NCBI GenBank assembly: GCA_937906775.1
Contig: CALCUD010000021.1
Span: forward strand, 1 to 9,841
DNA: 9,841 nucleotides
Source of the DNA: an uncultured Clostridia bacterium
GTDB taxonomy: Bacteria; Bacillota; Clostridia; Christensenellales; Aristaeellaceae
Direction: 5' to 3'
Part shown: positions 1-6,986 of the stretch, one piece after another
How positions within the stretch are numbered: position 1 is the stretch's first letter
How the letters are laid out: every line of letters begins with the position of its first letter
The notes under the pieces: model-generated
Told to the model about the DNA's origin: nothing
What the model saw: the letters and a program-made list of their open reading frames with translations, nothing else
Database searches by the model: none
Translations under genes and position numbers: made by a program

Positions 1-1
1 C

Positions 2-1636
2 CCTGCCTCCATCACCTACTCCACGGAAAAGCTGCGGCCGATACTGGACGTGACCTACGGCTGTATGGTGTATCAGGAGCAGGTCATGCAGATCGTTCGC
101 GATCTGGCCGGATACAGTTACGGACGGAGCGATCTTGTCCGCCGTGCCATGGCTAAAAAGAAAAAGAAAGTCATGGATGAGGAACGGCAGTACTTTGTTT
201 ACGGTCTTGAAAAAGACGGAAAGCTTATCGTTCCGGGCTGCGTCCGGAACGGTGTACCGGAACAGGTTGCCCATGAGATCTATGACGAGATGATCGCCTT
301 TGCCAGCTATGCTTTCAACAAATCCCATGCCGCAGCCTACGGCGTGGTGTGCATGCAGACCGCATGGCTGAAACGCCATTATCCGGTTCAATTCCTTGCG
401 GCGATGCTGAACAGCGTATACGGCAATACCGGTAAAATCGCCGCGTACGTTCAATATTGCCGCGGCCATCACATTCCCGTCCTGCCGCCTGACGCAAACC
501 GAAGCCGCTGGAAATTTACGGTTGACCGGGACGACGACGGAAATCCCGCGATCCTGTTCGGAATGGGAGCCATCAAGAGCGTCGGGGAAGGCGCTGTACG
601 CGAGATCATCCGTGAACGGGAAAATCGTGGACCTTACCGTGATATTTTTGACTTCTGCTCCAGAATAGATTCATCCGAATGCGGAAAACGCGTTGTTGAA
701 AGCATGATCCGGGCCGGCGCCTTCGACCGGACCGGCGCGAACCGTCCTCAGATGATCGCGGTTTATGAATCCGCGATGGACGAGAACACATCCCGGCGGA
801 AGCACAACGTGGACGGACAGGTGAGCCTTTTCGACCTTTTCGGCAACGGGGATAACGCACCGCTGATTCAAACCGTGAACACATTGCCGCGGCTTGCGGA
901 CTGCCCTCCGGCGGTCAAGCTGCAGATGGAAAAAGAAGCGACCGGCGTCTATATGAGCGGCCATCCGCTGGACGCATACCGCGAATCGCTGGAGAAGCTG
1001 GAGTTTTCCACGCAGGAACTGGCGGAAGAAGCGGAAAATCCGGAACAGGCTATTGCTCTGGACGGGCGGTATATTGAAATGGGCGGAATCCTGACGGAGG
1101 TCAAGGGAAAAGCTACCAAAAAAGGCGATTACATGGCCTTTGTGACACTGGAGGACCTGACTGGACAGATGGAATGTCTGGTATTTCCAAGAGTTTATGA
1201 AAGATTTCAGCCCCTTCTGCGGGAAGACGCGATCGTCATTTTAGGGGGAAAGCTGAGCATTCGGGAGGAGGAATCCCCCAAGCTGCTCGTGGACCGCGTC
1301 GTCCGTTTTGAAGAATGGGTGAAAAAGGCCGGGGATGCGGCCGGGAATCCGGTCAAAGCCGCGGGGACGGCTGATACCTGTACAGACGCGCAGATCGCGA
1401 AGGACGCGCCGAAAAAACTGTTTCTCAGAATGGAACGGAAACAGATCGATTCTGTGACCGCCATTCTGGCGCTGGATCCCGGAGACGTTCCGGTCTATAT
1501 GCATATCCCGGAGGAGAAGATGACCCTGCTGTGTCCCACAGCCGGGTGGTGCGCCGGAAACGAGCTCTGTCTGAACCGCCTGAAAGAGCTTCTCGGAACG
1601 GACAGCGTGGTTCTGAAGGAGGCCGGAAAGGAATGA
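2..1636 (+). CDS. dnaE: DNA polymerase III subunit alpha, C-terminal half (partial at 5' edge)
   Basis: This is the replicative DNA polymerase catalytic subunit. About 544 residues are visible, and the reading frame is open to the left edge, so the true start and the catalytic palm aspartates lie outside the window. The first visible residues include TYGCMVYQEQVMQI, the highly conserved DnaE segment. FNKSHAAAYG follows at 314-343. A helix-hairpin-helix stretch (IKSVGEGAVREII) begins at 572, and a beta-clamp binding motif QVSLF lies at 818-832. SGHPLDAY near 955 marks the region before the OB fold, which spans about 1075-1300 (MGGILTEV, TLEDLTGQMECLVFP). An Ala-rich linker then leads to a short C-terminal domain (LFLRMERKQ, PVYMHIPEE) of the kind that ends Bacillota DnaE proteins. 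There is no PolC-type exonuclease insertion in the visible part. The stop overlaps the next start as ATGA, so translation of the next gene is probably coupled to it. Confidence 0.97.
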   Translation, partial: PASITYSTEKLRPILDVTYGCMVYQEQVMQIVRDLAGYSYGRSDLVRRAMAKKKKKVMDEERQYFVYGLEKDGKLIVPGCVRNGVPEQVAHEIYDEMIAFASYAFNKSHAAAYGVVCMQTAWLKRHYPVQFLAAMLNSVYGNTGKIAAYVQYCRGHHIPVLPPDANRSRWKFTVDRDDDGNPAILFGMGAIKSVGEGAVREIIRERENRGPYRDIFDFCSRIDSSECGKRVVESMIRAGAFDRTGANRPQMIAVYESAMDENTSRRKHNVDGQVSLFDLFGNGDNAPLIQTVNTLPRLADCPPAVKLQMEKEATGVYMSGHPLDAYRESLEKLEFSTQELAEEAENPEQAIALDGRYIEMGGILTEVKGKATKKGDYMAFVTLEDLTGQMECLVFPRVYERFQPLLREDAIVILGGKLSIREEESPKLLVDRVVRFEEWVKKAGDAAGNPVKAAGTADTCTDAQIAKDAPKKLFLRMERKQIDSVTAILALDPGDVPVYMHIPEEKMTLLCPTAGWCAGNELCLNRLKELLGTDSVVLKEAGKE

Positions 1637-2112
1637 GCGATCAACAAAAGAGCGGACGGACAGGTGAAATCATACGCTTCGCCGTTGCCGGAGGAATCTG
1701 TTTTCTGATAGAATTCGGGATCCTGGTTCTGCTGAAGGAAAACCTGAAAACGGATACACTGATCGCGACGCCGCTCGCGTTTCTGATTTCCGTTGCGGTC
1801 AATTACCTGCTTTGTGTGAAATGGGTGTTTCAGAAAGCCGGGGATGCCGGAATGACCGCGAAAGCGGGATTCCTGATCACCAGCCTGATCGGATTGGCCC
1901 TGAACGAGCTTCTGATGCTTCTGTTCAGGATCACGCTCGGCGAGGAAACTGTTCTGTTCACTGTCGCAGGGCGGAACATCAGCATGTACATGGTCAACAA
2001 GGCGCTGGCAACTCTGCTCGTCATGATCTGGAATTACTTTACCAAGAAGGCGATCCTGACGAGCGAATGGACAAAGAAGCTGAGCAGGAGACTGGGCGGG
2101 AAGAATGATTGA
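1633..2112 (+). CDS. GtrA family membrane protein
   Basis: This 159-residue integral membrane protein fits the GtrA family (Pfam GtrA-like), whose members are thought to move or present polyprenyl-phosphate-linked sugars across the cytoplasmic membrane. Four hydrophobic helices are visible at about 13-34, 40-60, 77-99 and 118-136. Family-type motifs are RFAVAGGICFLIEF near the start, NYLLCVKWVF after helix 2, and the related WNYFTKKAIL after helix 4. The start is the ATG in the ATGA overlap with the dnaE stop, preceded by AAGGAGG at 1616-1622 with a 10-base spacing. An in-frame GTG at 1531 would lie inside dnaE and adds residues unlike the family. The C-terminus is basic (KKLSRR) and probably cytoplasmic. 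The end overlaps the ABC ATPase gene by 8 bases. No glycosyltransferase gene is adjacent in this window, so the substrate cannot be named. Confidence 0.87.
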   Translation: MSDQQKSGRTGEIIRFAVAGGICFLIEFGILVLLKENLKTDTLIATPLAFLISVAVNYLLCVKWVFQKAGDAGMTAKAGFLITSLIGLALNELLMLLFRITLGEETVLFTVAGRNISMYMVNKALATLLVMIWNYFTKKAILTSEWTKKLSRRLGGKND

Positions 2113-2830
2113 ATTTCGTAATGTGACGAAGAAATTCGGCGCACTGACAGCGCTTTCGGAGGTTTCCTTTCTGGCGGAGGGAAAGAAAACCGTCGGACTG
2201 CTCGGATGCAACGGAGCGGGGAAAACGACGGCTCTGAATCTGATGACCGGATATTTTCCCCCTGATGCCGGCGAGGTGTTTATCGGAGGGTGCAGCATGG
2301 CCAAAGAAGGCCGTGAATGCCGCCGGAAGATTGGTTATCTGCCGGAACACGCGCCGCTTTACGGAGAGATGACGGTCCGGGAGTATCTGAACTTCGTATG
2401 CGATCTCCGGGAAGTGTCGCCCAGAGGGAAGAAAGCGCATGTTGAGGAAATCATTTCCCTTTGCGGTCTGGCAGAGGTCAGCGAACGCCTGCTGGGACAT
2501 CTGAGCAAGGGCTACGGTCAGCGCGCGGGCATCGCGCAGGCTCTGTGCGGCGCTCCGGAGATCCTGATCCTGGATGAACCCACGGTTGGGCTGGATCCGG
2601 TTCAAAGCGCCGGGATCTGCAACCTGATCCGGGATCTGGGTACGGAGCGGACTGTATTCTTCTCCAGCCATCTGCTGGGCGAAGTACAGCAGATGTGTCA
2701 GGAAGTACTGATCCTTCATGAGGGCAGGCTGATCCGGCAGATGTCCCTCGGCGTGGACACGGGAAATCTGGAGAAGGTTTTCCTGGCCACGGTGGCGGGG
2801 AACGGAGCTGAAGGAGGAATCGGACGGTGA
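2105..2830 (+). CDS. ABC transporter ATP-binding protein, GldA-like
   Basis: This 241-residue protein is a single ABC ATPase domain expected to power the membrane protein encoded next. Walker A is GCNGAGKTT at residues 34-42, with Cys where most relatives have Pro. The Q-loop position reads YLPEHAPLY (78-86), a form typical of GldA-like ATPases, with Glu in place of Gln. The signature is LSKGYGQR (133-140), Walker B plus catalytic Glu is LILDEP (154-159), the D-loop is GLDP, and the switch His is H189 in FSSHLL. It is shorter than many exporter ATPases of about 300 residues, ending soon after the core. The ATG start lies inside the end of the gtrA-family gene and the stop overlaps the permease start as GTGA, so the three are probably translated together. 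GldA is named for Flavobacterium gliding motility, but related ATPases occur widely in bacteria that do not glide, so gliding should not be inferred. Confidence 0.93.
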   Translation: MIEFRNVTKKFGALTALSEVSFLAEGKKTVGLLGCNGAGKTTALNLMTGYFPPDAGEVFIGGCSMAKEGRECRRKIGYLPEHAPLYGEMTVREYLNFVCDLREVSPRGKKAHVEEIISLCGLAEVSERLLGHLSKGYGQRAGIAQALCGAPEILILDEPTVGLDPVQSAGICNLIRDLGTERTVFFSSHLLGEVQQMCQEVLILHEGRLIRQMSLGVDTGNLEKVFLATVAGNGAEGGIGR

Positions 2831-4950
2831 AAACCGTATGGAAGCGCGAAATGCAGAGTTATTTCCATACCGTGACGGGCTACGTGTTCGTCGGGGTATT
2901 CTGGACGGTTGCGTCCGCGCTTTTTTATATGGCGATCCTGAGTCAGCGCAGCGGAGATCTGCCGACGTTTATCGGTGAAATGAGCTACCTTTGGCTGTTG
3001 CTCTGCCCGATCCTGACGATGCGGCTGCTGGCGGAGGAAAGACAGAAGAAAACAGATCAGCTGCTGCTGACCTCCCCGGTCAGCCTGCCCGGGATCGTCG
3101 CGGGGAAATATCTTGCCGCGGTGACCGTGATGCTGATCACAGTCACCGGGACGCTGCTGTACGCGCTGACAGTCGCTCTTTACGGAAAGGTTTATCCGGC
3201 GGAACTCGCCGTGAACTATCTGGGTTTCATCCTGCAGGGATGCGCGTTTATCGCGCTGGATCTGTGGATCGGGAGTTTCTGCGGGACGCCGATGACTGCC
3301 GCAATCCTTTCCTTCGGAGCAAATTTTCTGCTCTGGATTCTGGACCTGCTCAGCGGATCGGTTTCATCCGCGACAGTGACGGATGTGATCGCATTTCTCT
3401 CACCGTACAGCCGGAATGAAGCTTTTCTGATGGGACAGCTGAGCCCGGCGGGTATCCTGTTTGATCTGAGCGTGGCCGTGATCTTTCTTGCGCTGACTGT
3501 ACACCGGCTGGACGCGAAGCGCAGACGTCACGGCCGGCTGTTTTCACTCGCGGTTCTGATTCCGATCCTGATTTTTCTGGCTGCCGTGAATGTTACGGTC
3601 ACCGTGCTGGAAAAGAACGGAGGATGGCGGAGGGACTATTCCTTCAACGGGATCACCAGTCAGACGGAAACTACCAGGGATGTTCTGAAAGAACTGGAGA
3701 CTCCGGTACACATCTGGGCGCTCTTTTCCAAGGGAGAAGAGGACGCGCCGCTGATGGAACTGCTTGACCGCTACGCGGCTGAAAGCCCGCTGGTCAGCTG
3801 GGAAAAGACAGATCCGGCGCTGAATCCGTCGCTTCTGACGCGTTTTTCCACAGCGGAACAAACGATCTCTTCGGATTCCCTGATCGTTTATTCGGAAACG
3901 ACCGGAAGATGGAAGATCCTGTCTCCCGCCGATTTTGTCTCCGTTTCTCTGAATACGGAAACCGGCGAATACGAATATGCCGGATACACCTACGAGCAGA
4001 GCGTGACGTCCGCGATCGCGTGGGTTTCCGCCGGCAAAATTCCGCGGATCGGCGTGGTTCAGGGTCACGGCGAACTGGACGGAAGCACGCTTGAAAGCTT
4101 TGACGGGCTGCTGACGGAAAACCAGTACGAAGTGGGATATCTTTCGCTGAACGATGACGGGCGGATCGGGGATTACGATGTTCTCGCGTTTTTCAGCCCG
4201 ATGCGGGATCTGAACGAAGCAGAACTGAACGCTGTGGGTGACTTCGCGAAAAACGGGGGAAGCATTCTGTTCACCTGCGATTACAGTGACCCGGTAGCGG
4301 AGATGGATAACTATCTGTCGCTGCTGCGGTATTTCGGTTTTGTCCCGCTGGAGGGACTGACCGTAGCGGATCCGGACGCGCCGGAAACTTATTACAATAA
4401 TATCCGGATGGATATTATTCCGGAGATGTGTTCTACAGACATCACTGCGGATCTGATCGCGTCAGGGGCGAATACTGTTTTACTGCCCGGTGCGCGGGCC
4501 TTTGAGAAGCCGGGAGATTCCGACCGGAATCTGATCCTGGCCGAGGTGCTGAGAAGCGGCGAAACCGCCTATCTGAAGGACCTGAAATCCGGCGCGACGA
4601 CGCTGGACCGGGAAGAGGGGGATATGACCGGTCCGTTCACGCTCGCGATCCAGGCGCGGCGAATCACTGAAAACGGGGAGATCTCCCGCGCGTTCATTGC
4701 CGGAAGCAGCACGCTGCTGACGGAAAAACAACTATTCAGTATGACGGACAGCGGAAGTCTGCTGCTCAGGGTGGTCGATTTTCTGGCGGATTCCCGCGCG
4801 ACTGCGGTCATGATCCCGGCTCGGGACGCGCTTCGTCCGGCGTTGGGCGTCGGCAGCTTAAGCCTGGGTTCCGTACTGCTGGCTGCGCTGCCTCTGTCCG
4901 TTCTGCTCGCGGCGATGATCATTCTCGTTCCCAGATTGCGGCGCAGATGA
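2827..4950 (+). CDS. Fused GldF-like ABC permease and GldG-like auxiliary protein
   Basis: This 707-residue protein joins two proteins that are separate in the classical Gld transporter. Residues 1-230 form an ABC-2 type permease with a typical opening (MKTVWKREMQSYFHT) and about six hydrophobic segments near 18-38, 54-68, 94-118, 131-153, 157-177 and 209-227. LLAEERQKKTDQLLLTSPVS (67-86) matches the conserved cytoplasmic part of GldF permeases. A helix at about 237-260 then anchors a large GldG-like region, beginning RRDYSFNGITSQT and containing QGHGE (412-416) and a GGSILFTCD strand, presumably outside the membrane. A final helix at about 680-701 ends in RLRRR. The start is GTG, preceded by AAGGAGG at 2811-2817 with a 9-base gap; the GTGA overlap with the ATPase stop supports it. 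The likely role is the membrane channel plus substrate-handling part of an exporter. The substrate is unknown. Confidence 0.9.
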   Translation: MKTVWKREMQSYFHTVTGYVFVGVFWTVASALFYMAILSQRSGDLPTFIGEMSYLWLLLCPILTMRLLAEERQKKTDQLLLTSPVSLPGIVAGKYLAAVTVMLITVTGTLLYALTVALYGKVYPAELAVNYLGFILQGCAFIALDLWIGSFCGTPMTAAILSFGANFLLWILDLLSGSVSSATVTDVIAFLSPYSRNEAFLMGQLSPAGILFDLSVAVIFLALTVHRLDAKRRRHGRLFSLAVLIPILIFLAAVNVTVTVLEKNGGWRRDYSFNGITSQTETTRDVLKELETPVHIWALFSKGEEDAPLMELLDRYAAESPLVSWEKTDPALNPSLLTRFSTAEQTISSDSLIVYSETTGRWKILSPADFVSVSLNTETGEYEYAGYTYEQSVTSAIAWVSAGKIPRIGVVQGHGELDGSTLESFDGLLTENQYEVGYLSLNDDGRIGDYDVLAFFSPMRDLNEAELNAVGDFAKNGGSILFTCDYSDPVAEMDNYLSLLRYFGFVPLEGLTVADPDAPETYYNNIRMDIIPEMCSTDITADLIASGANTVLLPGARAFEKPGDSDRNLILAEVLRSGETAYLKDLKSGATTLDREEGDMTGPFTLAIQARRITENGEISRAFIAGSSTLLTEKQLFSMTDSGSLLLRVVDFLADSRATAVMIPARDALRPALGVGSLSLGSVLLAALPLSVLLAAMIILVPRLRRR

Positions 4951-4968
4951 GGGAAAGGAATACCGTAC

Positions 4969-6426
4969 ATGCAACAGGTTGAACATAAACGCAGGCGCAG
5001 CTTGCGAAGTACGAAACGGCGGATCCTGGCAGGATGCATCGTGCTCCTGATCACGGGAGGCGTTCTGCTTGGAATCGTGCGGCCATGGGACAGAAAACCG
5101 GCCGCTGTCGAACCGTCGCCTTCTTTTGCTGGATCGCTCACAAAACGGGAAGCGGAGGAAGTCGAAAGCATTACTGTGATCCGTCGGGGAAAACAACCCT
5201 GGACATTGGAAAAGAATGAAACGGGCGAACTGCGGATCCGGGGTTCGGAAAAAGAACCGGGAAACGTTGTGACAGATCTGATCCGGGACGCCATGGCCAA
5301 TATTGTTTACGAAGACATCCTGACAGAGGATCCGGCTGAATACAGGGACGCGCTGGCGGATTTCGGACTGGCGGATCCGATGATCACGGCGACAGCCCGG
5401 TATACGGACGGGACGGAAGTTACCGTCCGGATCGGAGACGCCTGCGGATTGGAGGAGGAGACTTTTCACTATATGACCGTGGACGGTGACGACCGTCTGT
5501 TTGCGGTCGGATACGGCACGGTGGAGGATCTGGATTTTGACGAACCCTTGCTGTATGCGGTGGAGCAGCCTGTTCTGAACAAGGTGCTTCTGGACCGTAT
5601 CGCTGTATATGACGGTGAAGGAAACATGACAGCAGGCTGGGAACTTCAGGGAAAGGTTACCGACGCAGACGCGGAGGAGAACTGGCGGATCATCGTTCCT
5701 TTTGAATATCCGATGGATTATGATACCGTTGTTTCCATGAAGAACTGCGTGGGACAGCTGACGCTCGGCACACTGGTGGGTCCCGCTGAGGGAGAAACAC
5801 TGGCCGGATGCGGGTTCGAAACGCCGCGGGCGGAAATCCGCCTGCATTTCGCCGCGGGGAATACAGGAACGGTATCCGAACTGGGAGTATACGATGTTCA
5901 GGAATGGGAGGAGAAGGAAGTCCGCTTTGTGATCGGCGGAAAGCGGAACGAGATGACCGATTATGTCCTTTGGGAGGACGGAATCTATACCGTGAGCCAG
6001 TTCCTTATAGAACCGCTGACCGATGCGGATCCGATGGAGACTGCAGCCAAATATCCGGTCCTTACGCCGCTGGAAGCGCTGAGCAGTCTGACGGTTGAGA
6101 CGGCCGGGGAAACGGTGACCTATCAATCGGATACAGAGACGGGCGAAGACGGGACGGAAACCCGGAAGTATCTGCGAAACGGGCAGGAGATCGACAGGGA
6201 TGTTTTTGAAGCGGCCTATGAGCGGCTGCTGACAGTGAACGTGAGCGGTAAACTTCCGGAGGATTATGAGAAGCAGGAAACCTATAAAAAATATACGTTC
6301 CGCACAGTGAGCGGCGGAACGCATACAGTGGAACTGAGTCCGTGGGATCCTTTTCAGGACGCGGTTACCGTGGACGGGTATACGCTTTTCTATCTTGTAC
6401 GGGGCAGCATGACCGATCTTCCCTGA
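4969..6426 (+). CDS. DUF4340 domain-containing membrane-anchored protein
   Basis: This 485-residue protein fits the DUF4340 family, commonly found next to GldG-type ABC transporter genes. The N-terminus is strongly basic (KRRRSLRSTKRR), followed by one hydrophobic helix at about 19-36 and then a long polar region. It is therefore probably a single-pass protein with its bulk outside the cytoplasmic membrane. The body has the repetitive beta-rich pattern of the family: ITVIRRGKQPWTLEKN, LADFGLADP (129-137), then TEVTVRIGD. A second related stretch lies near the C-terminus (LSSLTVETAGETVTYQ). No catalytic motif is visible. It begins 18 bases after the permease-GldG stop, with a purine-rich site (GAGGGAAAGG) just upstream, so it belongs to the same operon. 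It is probably the extracytoplasmic accessory part of the transporter. It ends one base from the stop codon of the convergent - strand gene. Confidence 0.88.
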   Translation: MQQVEHKRRRSLRSTKRRILAGCIVLLITGGVLLGIVRPWDRKPAAVEPSPSFAGSLTKREAEEVESITVIRRGKQPWTLEKNETGELRIRGSEKEPGNVVTDLIRDAMANIVYEDILTEDPAEYRDALADFGLADPMITATARYTDGTEVTVRIGDACGLEEETFHYMTVDGDDRLFAVGYGTVEDLDFDEPLLYAVEQPVLNKVLLDRIAVYDGEGNMTAGWELQGKVTDADAEENWRIIVPFEYPMDYDTVVSMKNCVGQLTLGTLVGPAEGETLAGCGFETPRAEIRLHFAAGNTGTVSELGVYDVQEWEEKEVRFVIGGKRNEMTDYVLWEDGIYTVSQFLIEPLTDADPMETAAKYPVLTPLEALSSLTVETAGETVTYQSDTETGEDGTETRKYLRNGQEIDRDVFEAAYERLLTVNVSGKLPEDYEKQETYKKYTFRTVSGGTHTVELSPWDPFQDAVTVDGYTLFYLVRGSMTDLP

Positions 6427-6427
6427 A

Positions 6428-6901
6428 TCAGCCGTTCTGCCATCCGACAATAAATTTGTCATAGTATTTCAATTTGACATTCTGACCTTCGCAGAAGGCC
6501 GGGATGTCTTTTGCTTCATCCCAGTAAAACAGGCAGTCCATTTGACCGTGCTTGTCCGGTTCTCCGAGGAAAATCAGATCGCGGCAGGCGATTCCGTCGA
6601 TCAGGGAATGATTTTCGGTGGCCTGGGAGAAGACAAATTCCTGCTCGTGCGTACGGCCGTGGAGCGCGGAATCAATATGCCGGGCATAGCGGCGGAGAGG
6701 CCGGCAGAAAAGATCGTAGCAGAAGATCAGCATGGTGCCCAGAAGAATCACAAAAATCACCGCCGGTACTTCAAGCCGGAGAATGAAAAACGTGACAATT
6801 CCGGCGAAGAGGACTGCTGAAACCGCAGTCAGAATGAGTCCGCGCTTTTTCAGCCGGGCGCGGATTTCAGACAGTTCCTGTTCGGTGTAAAGTTCATTCA
6901 T
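6428..6901 (-). CDS. Small two-helix membrane protein of unknown function
   Basis: I do not recognise this 157-residue protein. The N-terminus is an acidic-to-basic amphipathic stretch (YTEQELSEIRARLKKRG). Two closely spaced hydrophobic helices follow at about 21-41 and 45-63, then a basic loop (RPLRRYARH), then about 90 soluble residues rich in aromatics that end in KYYDKFIVGWQNG. By the positive-inside rule the soluble part is probably cytoplasmic. I chose the ATG at 6899-6901 because GGGAGG lies 9 bases upstream of it. An in-frame ATG at 6920-6922 would place that site inside the coding region. The gene has its own promoter-like sequence and appears monocistronic. Base composition resembles its neighbours. 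Coding status is supported by the open frame, good start signals and plausible topology, not by a family match. Confidence 0.8.
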   Translation of the reverse strand: MNELYTEQELSEIRARLKKRGLILTAVSAVLFAGIVTFFILRLEVPAVIFVILLGTMLIFCYDLFCRPLRRYARHIDSALHGRTHEQEFVFSQATENHSLIDGIACRDLIFLGEPDKHGQMDCLFYWDEAKDIPAFCEGQNVKLKYYDKFIVGWQNG

Positions 6902-6910
6902 CAGGGGAAA

Positions 6911-6916
6911 CCTCCC
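6911..6916 (-). promoter_or_regulatory. Ribosome binding site deciding the start of the small membrane protein
   Basis: On the - strand this reads GGGAGG, nine bases before the ATG at 6899-6901. It falls inside the coding region if the longer in-frame start at 6922 is used, which argues for the shorter protein. Confidence 0.75.
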
Positions 6917-6937
6917 AATCATTCGGATATCATCTTC

Positions 6938-6966
6938 ATCATATAGAATCGTGCCTGAAAAGGCAA
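6938..6966 (-). promoter_or_regulatory. Predicted sigma-70/SigA-type promoter for the small membrane protein
   Basis: On the - strand a -35-like TTGCCT (6961-6966) and a -10-like TATGAT (6938-6943) are separated by 17 bases. Transcription would begin near 6930 and give a leader of about 30 bases. The -10 matches consensus at five of six positions and the -35 at four. It lies just after the stop codon of the upstream transporter gene, so the two genes need not share a transcript. Confidence 0.55.
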
Positions 6967-6986
6967 GTGAAGTTTCGGTGAAGAGA

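Noticed and set aside
1495..2304. 269-codon open frame on the - strand across the dnaE end, the GtrA gene and the ATPase start
   Set aside because: It is antisense to three genes with clear family motifs, and its protein is Pro/Gln/Arg/Phe-rich without domain features.
2105..6426. Gliding motility system
   Set aside because: Only the ABC transporter parts are present, without other gliding genes. Gld-type transporters occur widely in non-gliding bacteria.
6446..6460. Short palindrome GACAA / TTGTC near the convergent stops as a possible terminator
   Set aside because: The stem is five mostly A/T pairs with no adjacent T run, too weak to call.
4858..6462. 534-codon open frame on the - strand covering the whole DUF4340 gene
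   Set aside because: It lies antisense to a well-supported family gene, has no recognisable motif and a composition heavy in Arg, His, Phe and Pro typical of reverse-strand reading of GC-rich genes, and lacks a sensible start site.
6953..6966. Hairpin TGCCT / AGGCA after the transporter gene as a terminator
   Set aside because: There are only five pairs and no T tract on either strand; it coincides with the -35 region of the predicted promoter.
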